From: an uncultured Lachnospiraceae bacterium
GTDB taxonomy: Bacteria; Bacillota; Clostridia; Lachnospirales; Lachnospiraceae
Length of the DNA: 11,687 nucleotides
Assembly (NCBI GenBank): GCA_910578405.1
Contig: CAJTQO010000062.1
Coordinates: 1 to 11,687 of the forward strand
Direction of reading: 5' to 3'
In this document: in pieces, positions 1-4,987 of the stretch
Numbering within the stretch: position 1 is the stretch's first letter
Layout of the letters: each line of letters starts with the position of its first letter
Position numbers and translations under genes: made by a program
Notes under the pieces: generated by a model
Told to the model about the DNA's origin: nothing
Databases searched by the model: none
What the model saw: the letters and a program-made list of their open reading frames with translations, nothing else

Positions 1-1
1 G

Positions 2-64
2 GGGGAGACGGTGGCAGTGTATGCGGGTGAGGTATCGGTAAGGGGAATATATGGGTATGTCTGA
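2..64 (+). CDS. birA: C-terminal end of biotin-protein ligase BirA (partial)
   Basis: Only the last 20 codons are in the window, ending at TGA 62-64. The residues end in GEVSVRGIYGYV, which resembles the final beta-barrel strand of clostridial biotin-[acetyl-CoA-carboxylase] ligases of the BirA type, whose C-terminal domain commonly ends in a GEVS-(V/I)-RG-x-YGYV-like stretch. That recognition is from memory. BirA attaches biotin to carboxylase carrier proteins and, when it has an N-terminal helix-turn-helix, represses biotin genes; whether this one does cannot be seen. The position two genes upstream of coaX fits, because birA and coaX are often neighbours in Firmicutes. Too little is visible to exclude another protein with a similar tail. 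Confidence 0.6.
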   Translation, partial: GETVAVYAGEVSVRGIYGYV

Positions 65-95
65 GGGGGACGCAAAGGCTTAAGGGGGGAGCGGG

Positions 96-102
96 AAGGA
101 GG
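96..102 (+). promoter_or_regulatory. Ribosome binding site deciding a TTG start
   Basis: AAGGAGG lies five bases before a TTG codon at 108. The next in-frame ATG (117) would be 14 bases away, too far for normal initiation. This supports TTG as the true start of the downstream gene. Confidence 0.7.
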
Positions 103-107
103 CAGTT

Positions 108-464
108 TTGGGAGAAATGGGTTTGTCCGGGGAAGATGGGCGTACGGTTCTTTGCGGGGCCAACGCTTATGAGAAGAAGTATTATTTTAACCGGAAGTTT
201 GACAGGATTCCGCAGTCTATTAAAGAGGAACTGCATATTATCTGTGTGCTGTTTACGGAGGAAGTGGGCGGGATTTTTACGGTCGCCTTTGAAAAGGACG
301 GGGATGTTGTGATGGAAACGGCTTTTGCGCCGGATGATTTTCTGTATGATGAGGTGGGCAGCGGGCTGTTAGTGGGGGAAGTGCGCAGGAAAAGGCAGGA
401 GTTGTTTGAGGCGCTGCGGCTTTATTATAGGGTGGCGGTGTTGCATATGGAGTTGGAGGGGTAG
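108..464 (+). CDS. Small conserved protein resembling DUF6145, function unknown
   Basis: A 118-residue soluble protein with no signal peptide or membrane segment. Its core holds LCGANAYEKKYYFNRKF (about residues 15-31), then PQSIKEELHIICVLFTEEVGGIFTV (about 35-59) and a DDFLYDEVGSG stretch (about 76-86), and it ends in a charged helix. This pattern resembles DUF6145, a family of unknown function that I recall from Lachnospiraceae; the assignment is from memory. The start is TTG at 108, chosen for its AAGGAGG. It lies 43 bases after the birA stop and 58 bases before coaX, so it is probably in the same operon. Nothing in the sequence suggests an enzymatic activity, and co-location with BirA and CoaX alone does not justify assigning a cofactor role. 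Confidence 0.75.
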   Translation: MGEMGLSGEDGRTVLCGANAYEKKYYFNRKFDRIPQSIKEELHIICVLFTEEVGGIFTVAFEKDGDVVMETAFAPDDFLYDEVGSGLLVGEVRRKRQELFEALRLYYRVAVLHMELEG

Positions 465-522
465 GGTTGTGTGAGGGGTTGTAGGGAAAATGAAAAAGTG
501 GAGAAATGGCAGGTGATTTGAG

Positions 523-1293
523 ATGATATTGGTGATTGATGTTGGAAATACGAATATGACTTTCGGGGTTTACGAAGGGGTGGAGTTGGTGACGACGTTT
601 CGGATGACGACGAAGCAGCCGCGGACTTCGGATGAGTATGGGATTAGCATTATGGAGATGCTGCGGATGAATGGCGTGGCGGTGGAGGGGATGGAGGGGA
701 CGATTATCGCCAGCGTGGTGCCAAATGTGATGCACGCTTTGACGGGGGCGGTGACTAGGTATGTGGGAACGTCTCCGCTTATTGTAGGGCCGGGGGTGAA
801 AACGGGGCTGAAAATTACTACGGAGAATCCGAGGCAGATTGGGTCCGACCGTATCGTGGATGCGGTGGCGGCGTATGAGTTGTATGGCGGGCCGGTGTTG
901 GTGTTGGATTTCGGGACGGCGACAACGTATGATTTGGTGACGGAGGATGGCTGTTTTGCGGCGGGGATTACGGCGCCGGGGATTCGGATTTCGGCAAAGG
1001 CGTTGTGGGGGGAGACGGCGCGGCTGCCGGAGGTGGAGATTAAGAAGCCAAAGTCAATCCTGGCGCAGGAGACGGTTTCCAGTATGCAGGCCGGGTTGGT
1101 GTATGGGCAGATTGGGCAGACGGAGTATATTGTGAGCCAGGTGAAAAAGGAGAGTGGTTATGCGAATCTGAAGGTGGTGGCTACCGGAGGGCTGGGGCGG
1201 CTGATTTCGGAGGAGGCGGAGAGTATCCAGATTTATAACAGCACGCTTACGTTGGATGGGCTGCGGATTATTTATGAGAAAAATAAAAAGTGA
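523..1293 (+). CDS. coaX: Type III pantothenate kinase
   Basis: CoaX phosphorylates pantothenate with ATP, the first and committed step of coenzyme A synthesis, in the cytoplasm. At 256 residues it has the usual family length. The family motifs appear in order: the phosphate-binding DVGNTN at residues 6-11 with Asp6, the pantothenate-site GSDR at 107-110 with the catalytic Asp109, the second phosphate motif DFGTATTYD at 129-137, and the adenosine-side GITAPGI plus TARLP (148-154 and 165-169). The C-terminal VVATGGLG (218-225) completes the ASKHA fold. Type III enzymes act as dimers, usually need a monovalent cation and are not inhibited by CoA (family knowledge). The ATG at 523 follows AGGTGA (511-516) with a six-base gap. 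All key residues are present, so it should be active. Confidence 0.96.
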   Translation: MILVIDVGNTNMTFGVYEGVELVTTFRMTTKQPRTSDEYGISIMEMLRMNGVAVEGMEGTIIASVVPNVMHALTGAVTRYVGTSPLIVGPGVKTGLKITTENPRQIGSDRIVDAVAAYELYGGPVLVLDFGTATTYDLVTEDGCFAAGITAPGIRISAKALWGETARLPEVEIKKPKSILAQETVSSMQAGLVYGQIGQTEYIVSQVKKESGYANLKVVATGGLGRLISEEAESIQIYNSTLTLDGLRIIYEKNKK

Positions 1294-1300
1294 GACGGTT

Positions 1301-2284
1301 ATGGACGGACGATTTTTAAGACCCTTGAAAATAGGGAACGTGGAGCTGGAGAATAATGTCATTTTGGCGCCTATGGCCGGGGTGACGGATTTGCCGTTCC
1401 GGTTGTTGTGTATGGAGCAGGGGGCCGGGTTGCTTTGTATGGAAATGGTCAGCGCTAAGGCGATTATGTACCAAAATAAGAATACGGAGGGGCTGTTGGC
1501 AATCCATCCGCGGGAGCATCCGGCGTCGTTGCAGCTTTTTGGGTCGGACCCGGATATTATCAGTGAAATGGCCAAGCGTGTGGAGGCGAGGCCGTTTTCT
1601 GTTTTGGATTTGAATATGGGATGTCCGGCGCCTAAGGTGGTAAACAATGGGGAAGGGTCTGCGTTGATGAAAAATCCTGCATTGGTGGAGGCGATTGTGG
1701 GAAAAACGGTAAAGGCAATCCGTAAGCCTGTCACGGTGAAAATCAGGAAGGGGTTTGATGAGGGGCATGTGAATGCGGTGGAGGTGGCAAAGGCGGCGGA
1801 AAGCGGCGGCGCGGCGGCGGTGACGGTGCATGGCAGAACGCGGGAGCAGTTGTATGCCGGGAAAGCGGACTGGGAGGTGATTGCCCAGGTGAAACAGGCT
1901 GTGGGAATTCCGGTGATTGGAAATGGCGATGTGACGGATGGGGTTTGCGCACGCCGTTTGATGGAAGAGACAGGCTGCGACGGGGTGATGATTGGGCGCG
2001 CTGCAAGGGGGAATCCCTGGATTTTCCGGGAGGTAAAAGCATATCTGGAGGACGGCAGGGAAGTAGGGCGGCCTGCCGCATCAGAGGTAAAGGAGATGGC
2101 GCTGCGCCATGCGGCCCTTTTGTTGGAATATAAGGGGGAATATACAGGGATACGGGAGATGCGAAAGCATGTGGCATGGTATATTTCCGGGTATCCGCAT
2201 TCATCCCGGATTCGGGCGCTGGTGAATGAAATAGAGAGTTTGGAGGATTTGCGTCAGTGCCTGGAAATATTTTCCGGCAGGTAG
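1301..2284 (+). CDS. dusB: tRNA-dihydrouridine synthase, DusB type
   Basis: An FMN-dependent enzyme that reduces specific uridines in tRNA to dihydrouridine, probably with NADPH. With the ATG at 1301 it has 327 residues, normal for the family. The TIM-barrel motifs are LAPMAGVTD (22-30), the catalytic loop NMGCPAPKV (105-113) with general-acid Cys108, VKIRKGFD (146-153), VHGRTREQLYAG (176-187), and the FMN phosphate-binding GNGDV and GRAARGNPW (207-211 and 232-240). The C-terminal helical tRNA-binding domain follows, with REMRKHVAWYI. The frame is also open upstream, with ATGs at 1256 and 1274 overlapping coaX. I prefer 1301 because homologues begin close to the KIGNVELENNVILAP stretch and because it lies seven bases after the coaX stop, which favours coupled translation. 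The ribosome binding site is weak (GTGAG at 1290-1294). The exact start is uncertain. Confidence 0.94.
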   Translation: MDGRFLRPLKIGNVELENNVILAPMAGVTDLPFRLLCMEQGAGLLCMEMVSAKAIMYQNKNTEGLLAIHPREHPASLQLFGSDPDIISEMAKRVEARPFSVLDLNMGCPAPKVVNNGEGSALMKNPALVEAIVGKTVKAIRKPVTVKIRKGFDEGHVNAVEVAKAAESGGAAAVTVHGRTREQLYAGKADWEVIAQVKQAVGIPVIGNGDVTDGVCARRLMEETGCDGVMIGRAARGNPWIFREVKAYLEDGREVGRPAASEVKEMALRHAALLLEYKGEYTGIREMRKHVAWYISGYPHSSRIRALVNEIESLEDLRQCLEIFSGR

Positions 2285-2291
2285 AGCATGT

Positions 2292-2310
2292 AGAGGCTGG
2301 CCTCTGTTTT
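2292..2310 (+). terminator. Weak hairpin after dusB, possible partial terminator
   Basis: AGAGG - CTGG - CCTCT forms a five-base-pair stem with a four-base loop, followed by GTTTT. The stem is short and the T-run poor, so it may reduce rather than stop transcription into the next gene. Confidence 0.3.
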
Positions 2311-2430
2311 CAAGTTTCAAGAAAGAAGCGCTGTGGCAAACCGGTATTTTCATGAATAGTTGCAGGCATGTTTTCATATGTTGTTTTATCAGAGGCAGGC
2401 CGGGAGGGCGGGGCTTTCCGGTACAAGCCG

Positions 2431-2438
2431 GGGAGGGG
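2431..2438 (+). promoter_or_regulatory. Ribosome binding site favouring the internal ATG at 2446
   Basis: GGGAGGGG ends seven bases before ATG 2446. The farther ATG at 2368, 26 codons upstream in the same frame, has only a poor match before it (TTGCAGGC). This makes 2446 the better start of the unrecognised gene. Confidence 0.6.
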
Positions 2439-2445
2439 ATGGCGT

Positions 2446-3216
2446 ATGGATAGGGAAAATAGGAAACTGCTCTATTTTAGCTTTGAAGCGGGCGCCTGTG
2501 CCAGAGGGCATCGTTTTGGCAGGGTGAAGCTGCCGCTTATGGAAATCGGGATAGGGGAGGAAGGGAAGCTGGTTGGATGTCTGGTGCCGGAATATGACAG
2601 GGGGAAGCGGGCATGGGAGGAGAAACGGCTGACAGATTGCCTGGATGCGGTAATTCATGCCATACCATGTGAGGAGTATTACTTACAGCCGGAGGTGGCC
2701 GGGCTGGTGGGCGTGGAGGAACGGTTCCCGCCGGAGGCGCTGCTGCAATGTCTGCTGCAGCAGGTGCCTTGCATGGAGTATTTGTACTGCATCGGCTGGG
2801 AAGAAGGGACACAGCGGCTTAGGGAATTGCTGGAGCCTTATTTCCCACGGATTAACCATGTGAGTGTGGTGTCGGACAAACCGGAGGAATATGAATGGTT
2901 TGGGGAATACCTGTATATGGAATATGGAACTCCTCTGTCCTGCGCGCCTCGCCTGGAGGCTAACCTGGGCAGGGAAGGGCGGACGGTGATTTTAGATGGG
3001 AAAAGGGATTACAATATTCCCTGGCAGGCGTTTCCAAAGGGGGCAGTGTATGTGGATATCTGGTCGGTGGAGGGGAAGCGGCAGTTATTAGAGAAACGGC
3101 GCCAGGATGCGAAGTATTTATCTATTGTGAAATTTCTTGACACTACTATGAAAAGTGGGTACAATACTAGAGTTAATTACACTGTTTGCCGCAAAGGGCT
3201 GCGGCGGCAGTCGTAA
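2446..3216 (+). CDS. Unrecognised 256-residue cytoplasmic protein between dusB and greA
   Basis: I do not recognise a family. From ATG 2446 the protein has 256 residues; a 282-residue version from 2368 is open but lacks a good ribosome binding site. There is no signal peptide or membrane helix. It is rich in Tyr, Trp and Glu and has nine scattered cysteines (for example GACARG, IPCEE, VPCMEYLYC), but no paired CxxC metal site. The N-terminal 50 residues look like alternating beta strands, and the C-terminal half holds RTVILDGKRDY and KGAVYVDIWS, then a charged helix and FLDTTMKSGYNTRVNYT. These look like constrained stretches of a real protein. Length, strong Glu/Gly coding bias and a sensible ribosome binding site support a gene. 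A promoter for greA appears to overlap its 3' end. Function unknown. Confidence 0.8.
   Translation: MDRENRKLLYFSFEAGACARGHRFGRVKLPLMEIGIGEEGKLVGCLVPEYDRGKRAWEEKRLTDCLDAVIHAIPCEEYYLQPEVAGLVGVEERFPPEALLQCLLQQVPCMEYLYCIGWEEGTQRLRELLEPYFPRINHVSVVSDKPEEYEWFGEYLYMEYGTPLSCAPRLEANLGREGRTVILDGKRDYNIPWQAFPKGAVYVDIWSVEGKRQLLEKRRQDAKYLSIVKFLDTTMKSGYNTRVNYTVCRKGLRRQS
3137..3165 (+). promoter_or_regulatory. Sigma-A type promoter inside the upstream gene, probably for greA
   Basis: TTGACA (3137-3142, perfect -35), a 17-base spacer, then TACAAT (3160-3165, five of six matches to the -10). Transcription would start near 3172, giving a greA leader of about 170 bases. It lies within the last 27 codons of the unrecognised gene, so it would add to read-through from the operon. 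Inferred from sequence only. Confidence 0.6.
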
Positions 3217-3271
3217 GATGGCAGGAGGCGCAAAAGATGCCTTATCCGAAGGGAAAGGGCTTTTTTGCAGA

Positions 3272-3301
3272 TTGATATGCGGAAATTAAGCACAATAAAA
3301 T
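3272..3301 (+). promoter_or_regulatory. Second possible sigma-A promoter before greA
   Basis: TTGATA (3272-3277) and TAAAAT (3296-3301) each match the consensus in five of six positions, with an 18-base spacer. The start would fall near 3308, about 37 bases before the greA ATG. Such matches are common in AT-rich intergenic DNA, so support is moderate. Confidence 0.35.
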
Positions 3302-3344
3302 AGAAAGCAAAGCCAGGAGGGCGAAAGGAGCGGGAAGCGTTAAA

Positions 3345-3830
3345 ATGGAAGAGAAGAAGAATATTTTGACTTATGAAGGGCTGAAAAGGTATGAGGATGA
3401 GCTTCATGAGCTGAAAGTCGTAAAGCGGCAGGAAGTGGCGCAGAAGATTAAGGAGGCAAGGGAGCAGGGCGACCTGTCGGAGAATGCGGAATACGATGCA
3501 GCCAAGGATGAGCAGAGGGATATAGAGGCCAGGATTGAGGAATTGGAGAAGATTCTGAAGAATGCGGAAGTGGTGGTTGAGGACGAAGTAGACCTGGACA
3601 AAATCAACATTGGCTGTAAAGTAAGGATTCTGGACATGGAGTACAATGAGGAACTGGAATATAAAATCGTAGGTTCCACAGAAGCAAACAGTCTAAAAGG
3701 GAAGATTTCCAATGAATCTCCGGTTGGAAAAGCGTTGATTGGCGCAAAAATCGGGGATGTGGTGGAAGTGGAAGCGCAGGTAGGCGTGTTGAAATATAAG
3801 GTGCTGGAGATTCAAAGATCCAGCAACTAA
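3345..3830 (+). CDS. greA: Transcription elongation factor GreA
   Basis: GreA enters the secondary channel of RNA polymerase and stimulates cleavage of the backtracked RNA 3' end, rescuing arrested complexes. At 161 residues it is standard length. The N-terminal coiled coil (about 10-75) carries the tip motif GDLSENAEYDAAK, with the acidic pair Asp43 and Glu46 matching Asp41 and Glu44 of E. coli GreA, which position the catalytic magnesium. The C-terminal FKBP-like domain includes ISNESPVGKALIGAKIGDVVEVEA (about 121-144). ATG 3345 follows GGGAAG (3332-3337). In Clostridia greA is often followed by lysS; here it is followed by a terminator region and the flagellar operon. The gene appears intact. 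Confidence 0.97.
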   Translation: MEEKKNILTYEGLKRYEDELHELKVVKRQEVAQKIKEAREQGDLSENAEYDAAKDEQRDIEARIEELEKILKNAEVVVEDEVDLDKINIGCKVRILDMEYNEELEYKIVGSTEANSLKGKISNESPVGKALIGAKIGDVVEVEAQVGVLKYKVLEIQRSSN

Positions 3831-3994
3831 GCATAAGGGACGGTTGGAAAATTGCTTTCGGCAATGTTTTGTATGATTGAAATGCAGAAGAAAGCCATGC
3901 AAATATGCCTGCGCCTATGGCTGTCCTGTCAATGGCCAGGGGTATGCAAACCTGACAAATAACAAACAAATAAATGAAACGGATAAGCGGCATG
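3831..3994. other. Intergenic segment downstream of greA with no convincing gene
   Basis: This is the greA side of a 329-bp gene-free stretch. It holds one weak hairpin (3851-3870) and an AT-rich section (about 3955-3978). A 29-codon reading frame from ATG 3873 to TAA 3962 lacks a ribosome binding site and shows no recognisable protein, so I do not call it. I found no tRNA cloverleaf and no known riboswitch core. Confidence 0.6.
3851..3870 (+). terminator. Weak hairpin after greA, possible terminator
   Basis: ATTGC - TTTCG - GCAAT gives a five-base-pair stem, extended past a bulge by AAA/TTT pairing and followed by GTTTTG. It is 20 bases beyond the greA stop. The low-GC stem makes it a marginal terminator; the much stronger one at 3995 may do most of the work. 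Confidence 0.35.
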
Positions 3995-4036
3995 ACGGCG
4001 GTTTTGGAATAATAAATTCCAAGCCGCCGTTTTTTT
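3995..4036 (+). terminator. Strong intrinsic terminator separating greA from the flagellar operon
   Basis: The left arm (3995-4009, ACGGCGG then TTTTGGAA) pairs with the right arm (4017-4030, TTCCAAG then CCGCCGT) with one G-T wobble and one bulged T, around a TAATAAA loop, and is followed by a run of seven T (4030-4036). This is a textbook rho-independent terminator. It insulates the flagellar genes from upstream transcription, leaving them dependent on the sigma-28 promoter 50 bases further on. Confidence 0.9.
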
Positions 4037-4038
4037 GA

Positions 4039-4076
4039 AAAATGGAATGCGGACGGTGCGTTAAGTTCCCCATTTT
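4039..4076. repeat. Inverted repeat just upstream of the sigma-28 promoter
   Basis: AAAATGG (4039-4045) is complementary to CCATTTT (4070-4076). Adjacent GAA/TTC bases add pairing with a two-base bulge, and the loop is about 24 bases. It ends 11 bases before the -35 element, where a regulator could bind, but it could be chance. Confidence 0.3.
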
Positions 4077-4087
4077 GAAAATAAGCC

Positions 4088-4114
4088 TAAAGTAATTTCC
4101 GAAAAGTCCGATAT
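4088..4114 (+). promoter_or_regulatory. Sigma-28 (sigma-D/FliA) flagellar promoter for the flgM operon
   Basis: TAAAGTAA begins at 4088, giving TAAA at 4088-4091, exactly 15 bases, then TCCGATAT at 4107-4114. The consensus is TAAA-N15-GCCGATAT in Bacillus and TAAAGTTT-N11-GCCGATAA in enterics; only the first G of the -10 differs from the Bacillus form. The site is 46 bases before the flgM start, downstream of a strong terminator. FlgM inhibits sigma-28, so this promoter implies negative feedback of the sigma factor on its own target. Confidence 0.88.
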
Positions 4115-4122
4115 TAATAATA

Positions 4123-4139
4123 AGACATCAGTAATGTCT
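4123..4139 (+). promoter_or_regulatory. Hairpin at the predicted 5' end of the flgM mRNA
   Basis: AGACAT (4123-4128), loop CAGTA, ATGTCT (4134-4139) make a perfect six-base-pair stem. The sigma-28 start site should fall near 4120-4122, so the hairpin would be the first thing in the transcript. It is followed by ACGGAAGGAGGAG, which contains the flgM ribosome binding site and overlapping GGA triplets. It might protect the 5' end or present a CsrA site; both are inference. Confidence 0.5.
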
Positions 4140-4159
4140 CACGGAAGGAGGAGTGGATA

Positions 4160-4441
4160 ATGCGTATTGATGCATATGCACAGGTTCAGCAGATATATAA
4201 CACGCCCAAGACGGACAAAAGCCGGAAAAATGCGAAAGCGAACGCTTCAGAGGCCGACTGCTTTGAAATCTCCAGAATCGGCAGGGATTACCAGGTTGCG
4301 AAGCAGGCAGTTGCGGCTGCGGCGGACGTCAGGGAAGATGTGACGGCTCCTCTCAAAAAAAGTATCCAGGCAGGTGCTTACGAGGTGAGCGTTGGGAAGT
4401 TTGCTGATAAGTTATTGCAAAGACTGGAAGAAATGAGGTAA
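4160..4441 (+). CDS. flgM: Anti-sigma-28 factor FlgM
   Basis: FlgM binds sigma-28 and keeps late flagellar genes off until the hook-basal body is complete. At 93 residues it has the usual size. It begins MRIDAYAQVQQIYN, and the family core runs from CFEISRIGRDYQVAKQAV (about 34-51) through DVREDVTAPLKKSIQAGAYEVSVGKFADKLLQRL (about 56-89), the helical sigma-binding half. The N-terminal third is polar and likely disordered, as is typical. ATG 4160 follows GGAAGGAGGAG. It is the first gene of the operon and sits behind a sigma-28 promoter, so the sigma factor would raise its own inhibitor. FlgN follows after four bases. Confidence 0.93.
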   Translation: MRIDAYAQVQQIYNTPKTDKSRKNAKANASEADCFEISRIGRDYQVAKQAVAAAADVREDVTAPLKKSIQAGAYEVSVGKFADKLLQRLEEMR

Positions 4442-4445
4442 GCCC

Positions 4446-4964
4446 GTGGCAAGTTTGATGGAAAACCTGATTGTAACATTGGGTGATTTATGTGAAGAAT
4501 ATGAGAACTTGCTTGGGCTGTCCAGCAAAAAGAAACCGGTAATCATATCGGGCAATCTGGAAGAGCTTTCAAAGATCACGGATGAAGAACAAATCGTTGT
4601 AGGCAGGATTAATCATTTAGACCGTAAAAGACAAGAAGTGGTTAGTGATATCGCCAACGTGGTAAACAGGGATGTTGAAGATTTGAAGCTGGAGAATATG
4701 ATTCAGATGCTGGAACCAAGGCCGACGGAGCAGCAGAAGCTGGCGGCGGTTTATGACAGGCTGAAAGATGTAGTGCATAGGGAGAAACAGATGAACGAGC
4801 AGAACCGTGAACTAATCTTAAATGCGCTGGAAATGATTCAGTTTGACATAAATATGTTCCAGGCAATGAAGGCGGCCCCCCAGACGGCCAACTATAACAA
4901 GGGCGCTTATAGCACAGGCAGCGTTATAGGGGTAGGCCGAAGTGAGTTTGACGCAAAACAATAA
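4446..4964 (+). CDS. flgN: Flagellar export chaperone FlgN
   Basis: FlgN-type chaperones hold FlgK and FlgL in the cytoplasm and pass them to the export gate; the next genes encode exactly those clients. The protein has 172 residues, is almost entirely helical and charged and has no membrane segment, matching the FlgN family. The N-terminal segment LIVTLGDLCEEYENLLGLSSKKKPVIISGNLEELSKITDEEQIVVGRI (about 8-55) carries the typical pattern of an alpha-helical hairpin followed by a DEEQ-like stretch. The flexible C-terminus (about 145-172) is where FlgN usually contacts clients. The start is GTG at 4446: GAGG (4435-4438), overlapping the end of flgM, is seven bases away, whereas the in-frame ATG at 4458 is 19 bases away. 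Translation is probably coupled to flgM. Confidence 0.87.
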   Translation: MASLMENLIVTLGDLCEEYENLLGLSSKKKPVIISGNLEELSKITDEEQIVVGRINHLDRKRQEVVSDIANVVNRDVEDLKLENMIQMLEPRPTEQQKLAAVYDRLKDVVHREKQMNEQNRELILNALEMIQFDINMFQAMKAAPQTANYNKGAYSTGSVIGVGRSEFDAKQ

Positions 4965-4987
4965 TCCTAGAGGAGAGGTGATATCAT

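Noticed and set aside
277..735. 152-codon - strand frame rich in His and Pro opposite the DUF6145-like gene and coaX
   Set aside because: The composition is what the reverse complement of G-rich coding DNA gives; no ribosome binding site, and coaX on the + strand is certain.
1256..1300. Longer DusB starting inside coaX
   Set aside because: The family normally begins just before KIGNVELENNVILAP, and the 15 extra residues are simply the overlapping coaX end read in another frame.
1054..2204. Several long - strand frames opposite dusB
   Set aside because: They are low-complexity Pro/His/Arg/Ser shadows of the certain DusB frame.
2368..2445. N-terminal extension of the unrecognised gene from ATG 2368
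   Set aside because: The ribosome binding site before 2368 is poor and the one before 2446 is strong. The 26 extra residues are Gly/Arg-rich and unlike a structured start. Not fully excluded.
3880..3960. Possible structured RNA or riboswitch between greA and flgM
   Set aside because: Only short, imperfect pairings (TGGC/GCCA) can be made. No GEMM, cobalamin, lysine or other known core was visible, and the segment lies upstream of the terminator and promoter.
3873..3962. 29-codon + strand frame in the gap after greA
   Set aside because: There is no ribosome binding site and no recognisable protein feature; its length is expected by chance.
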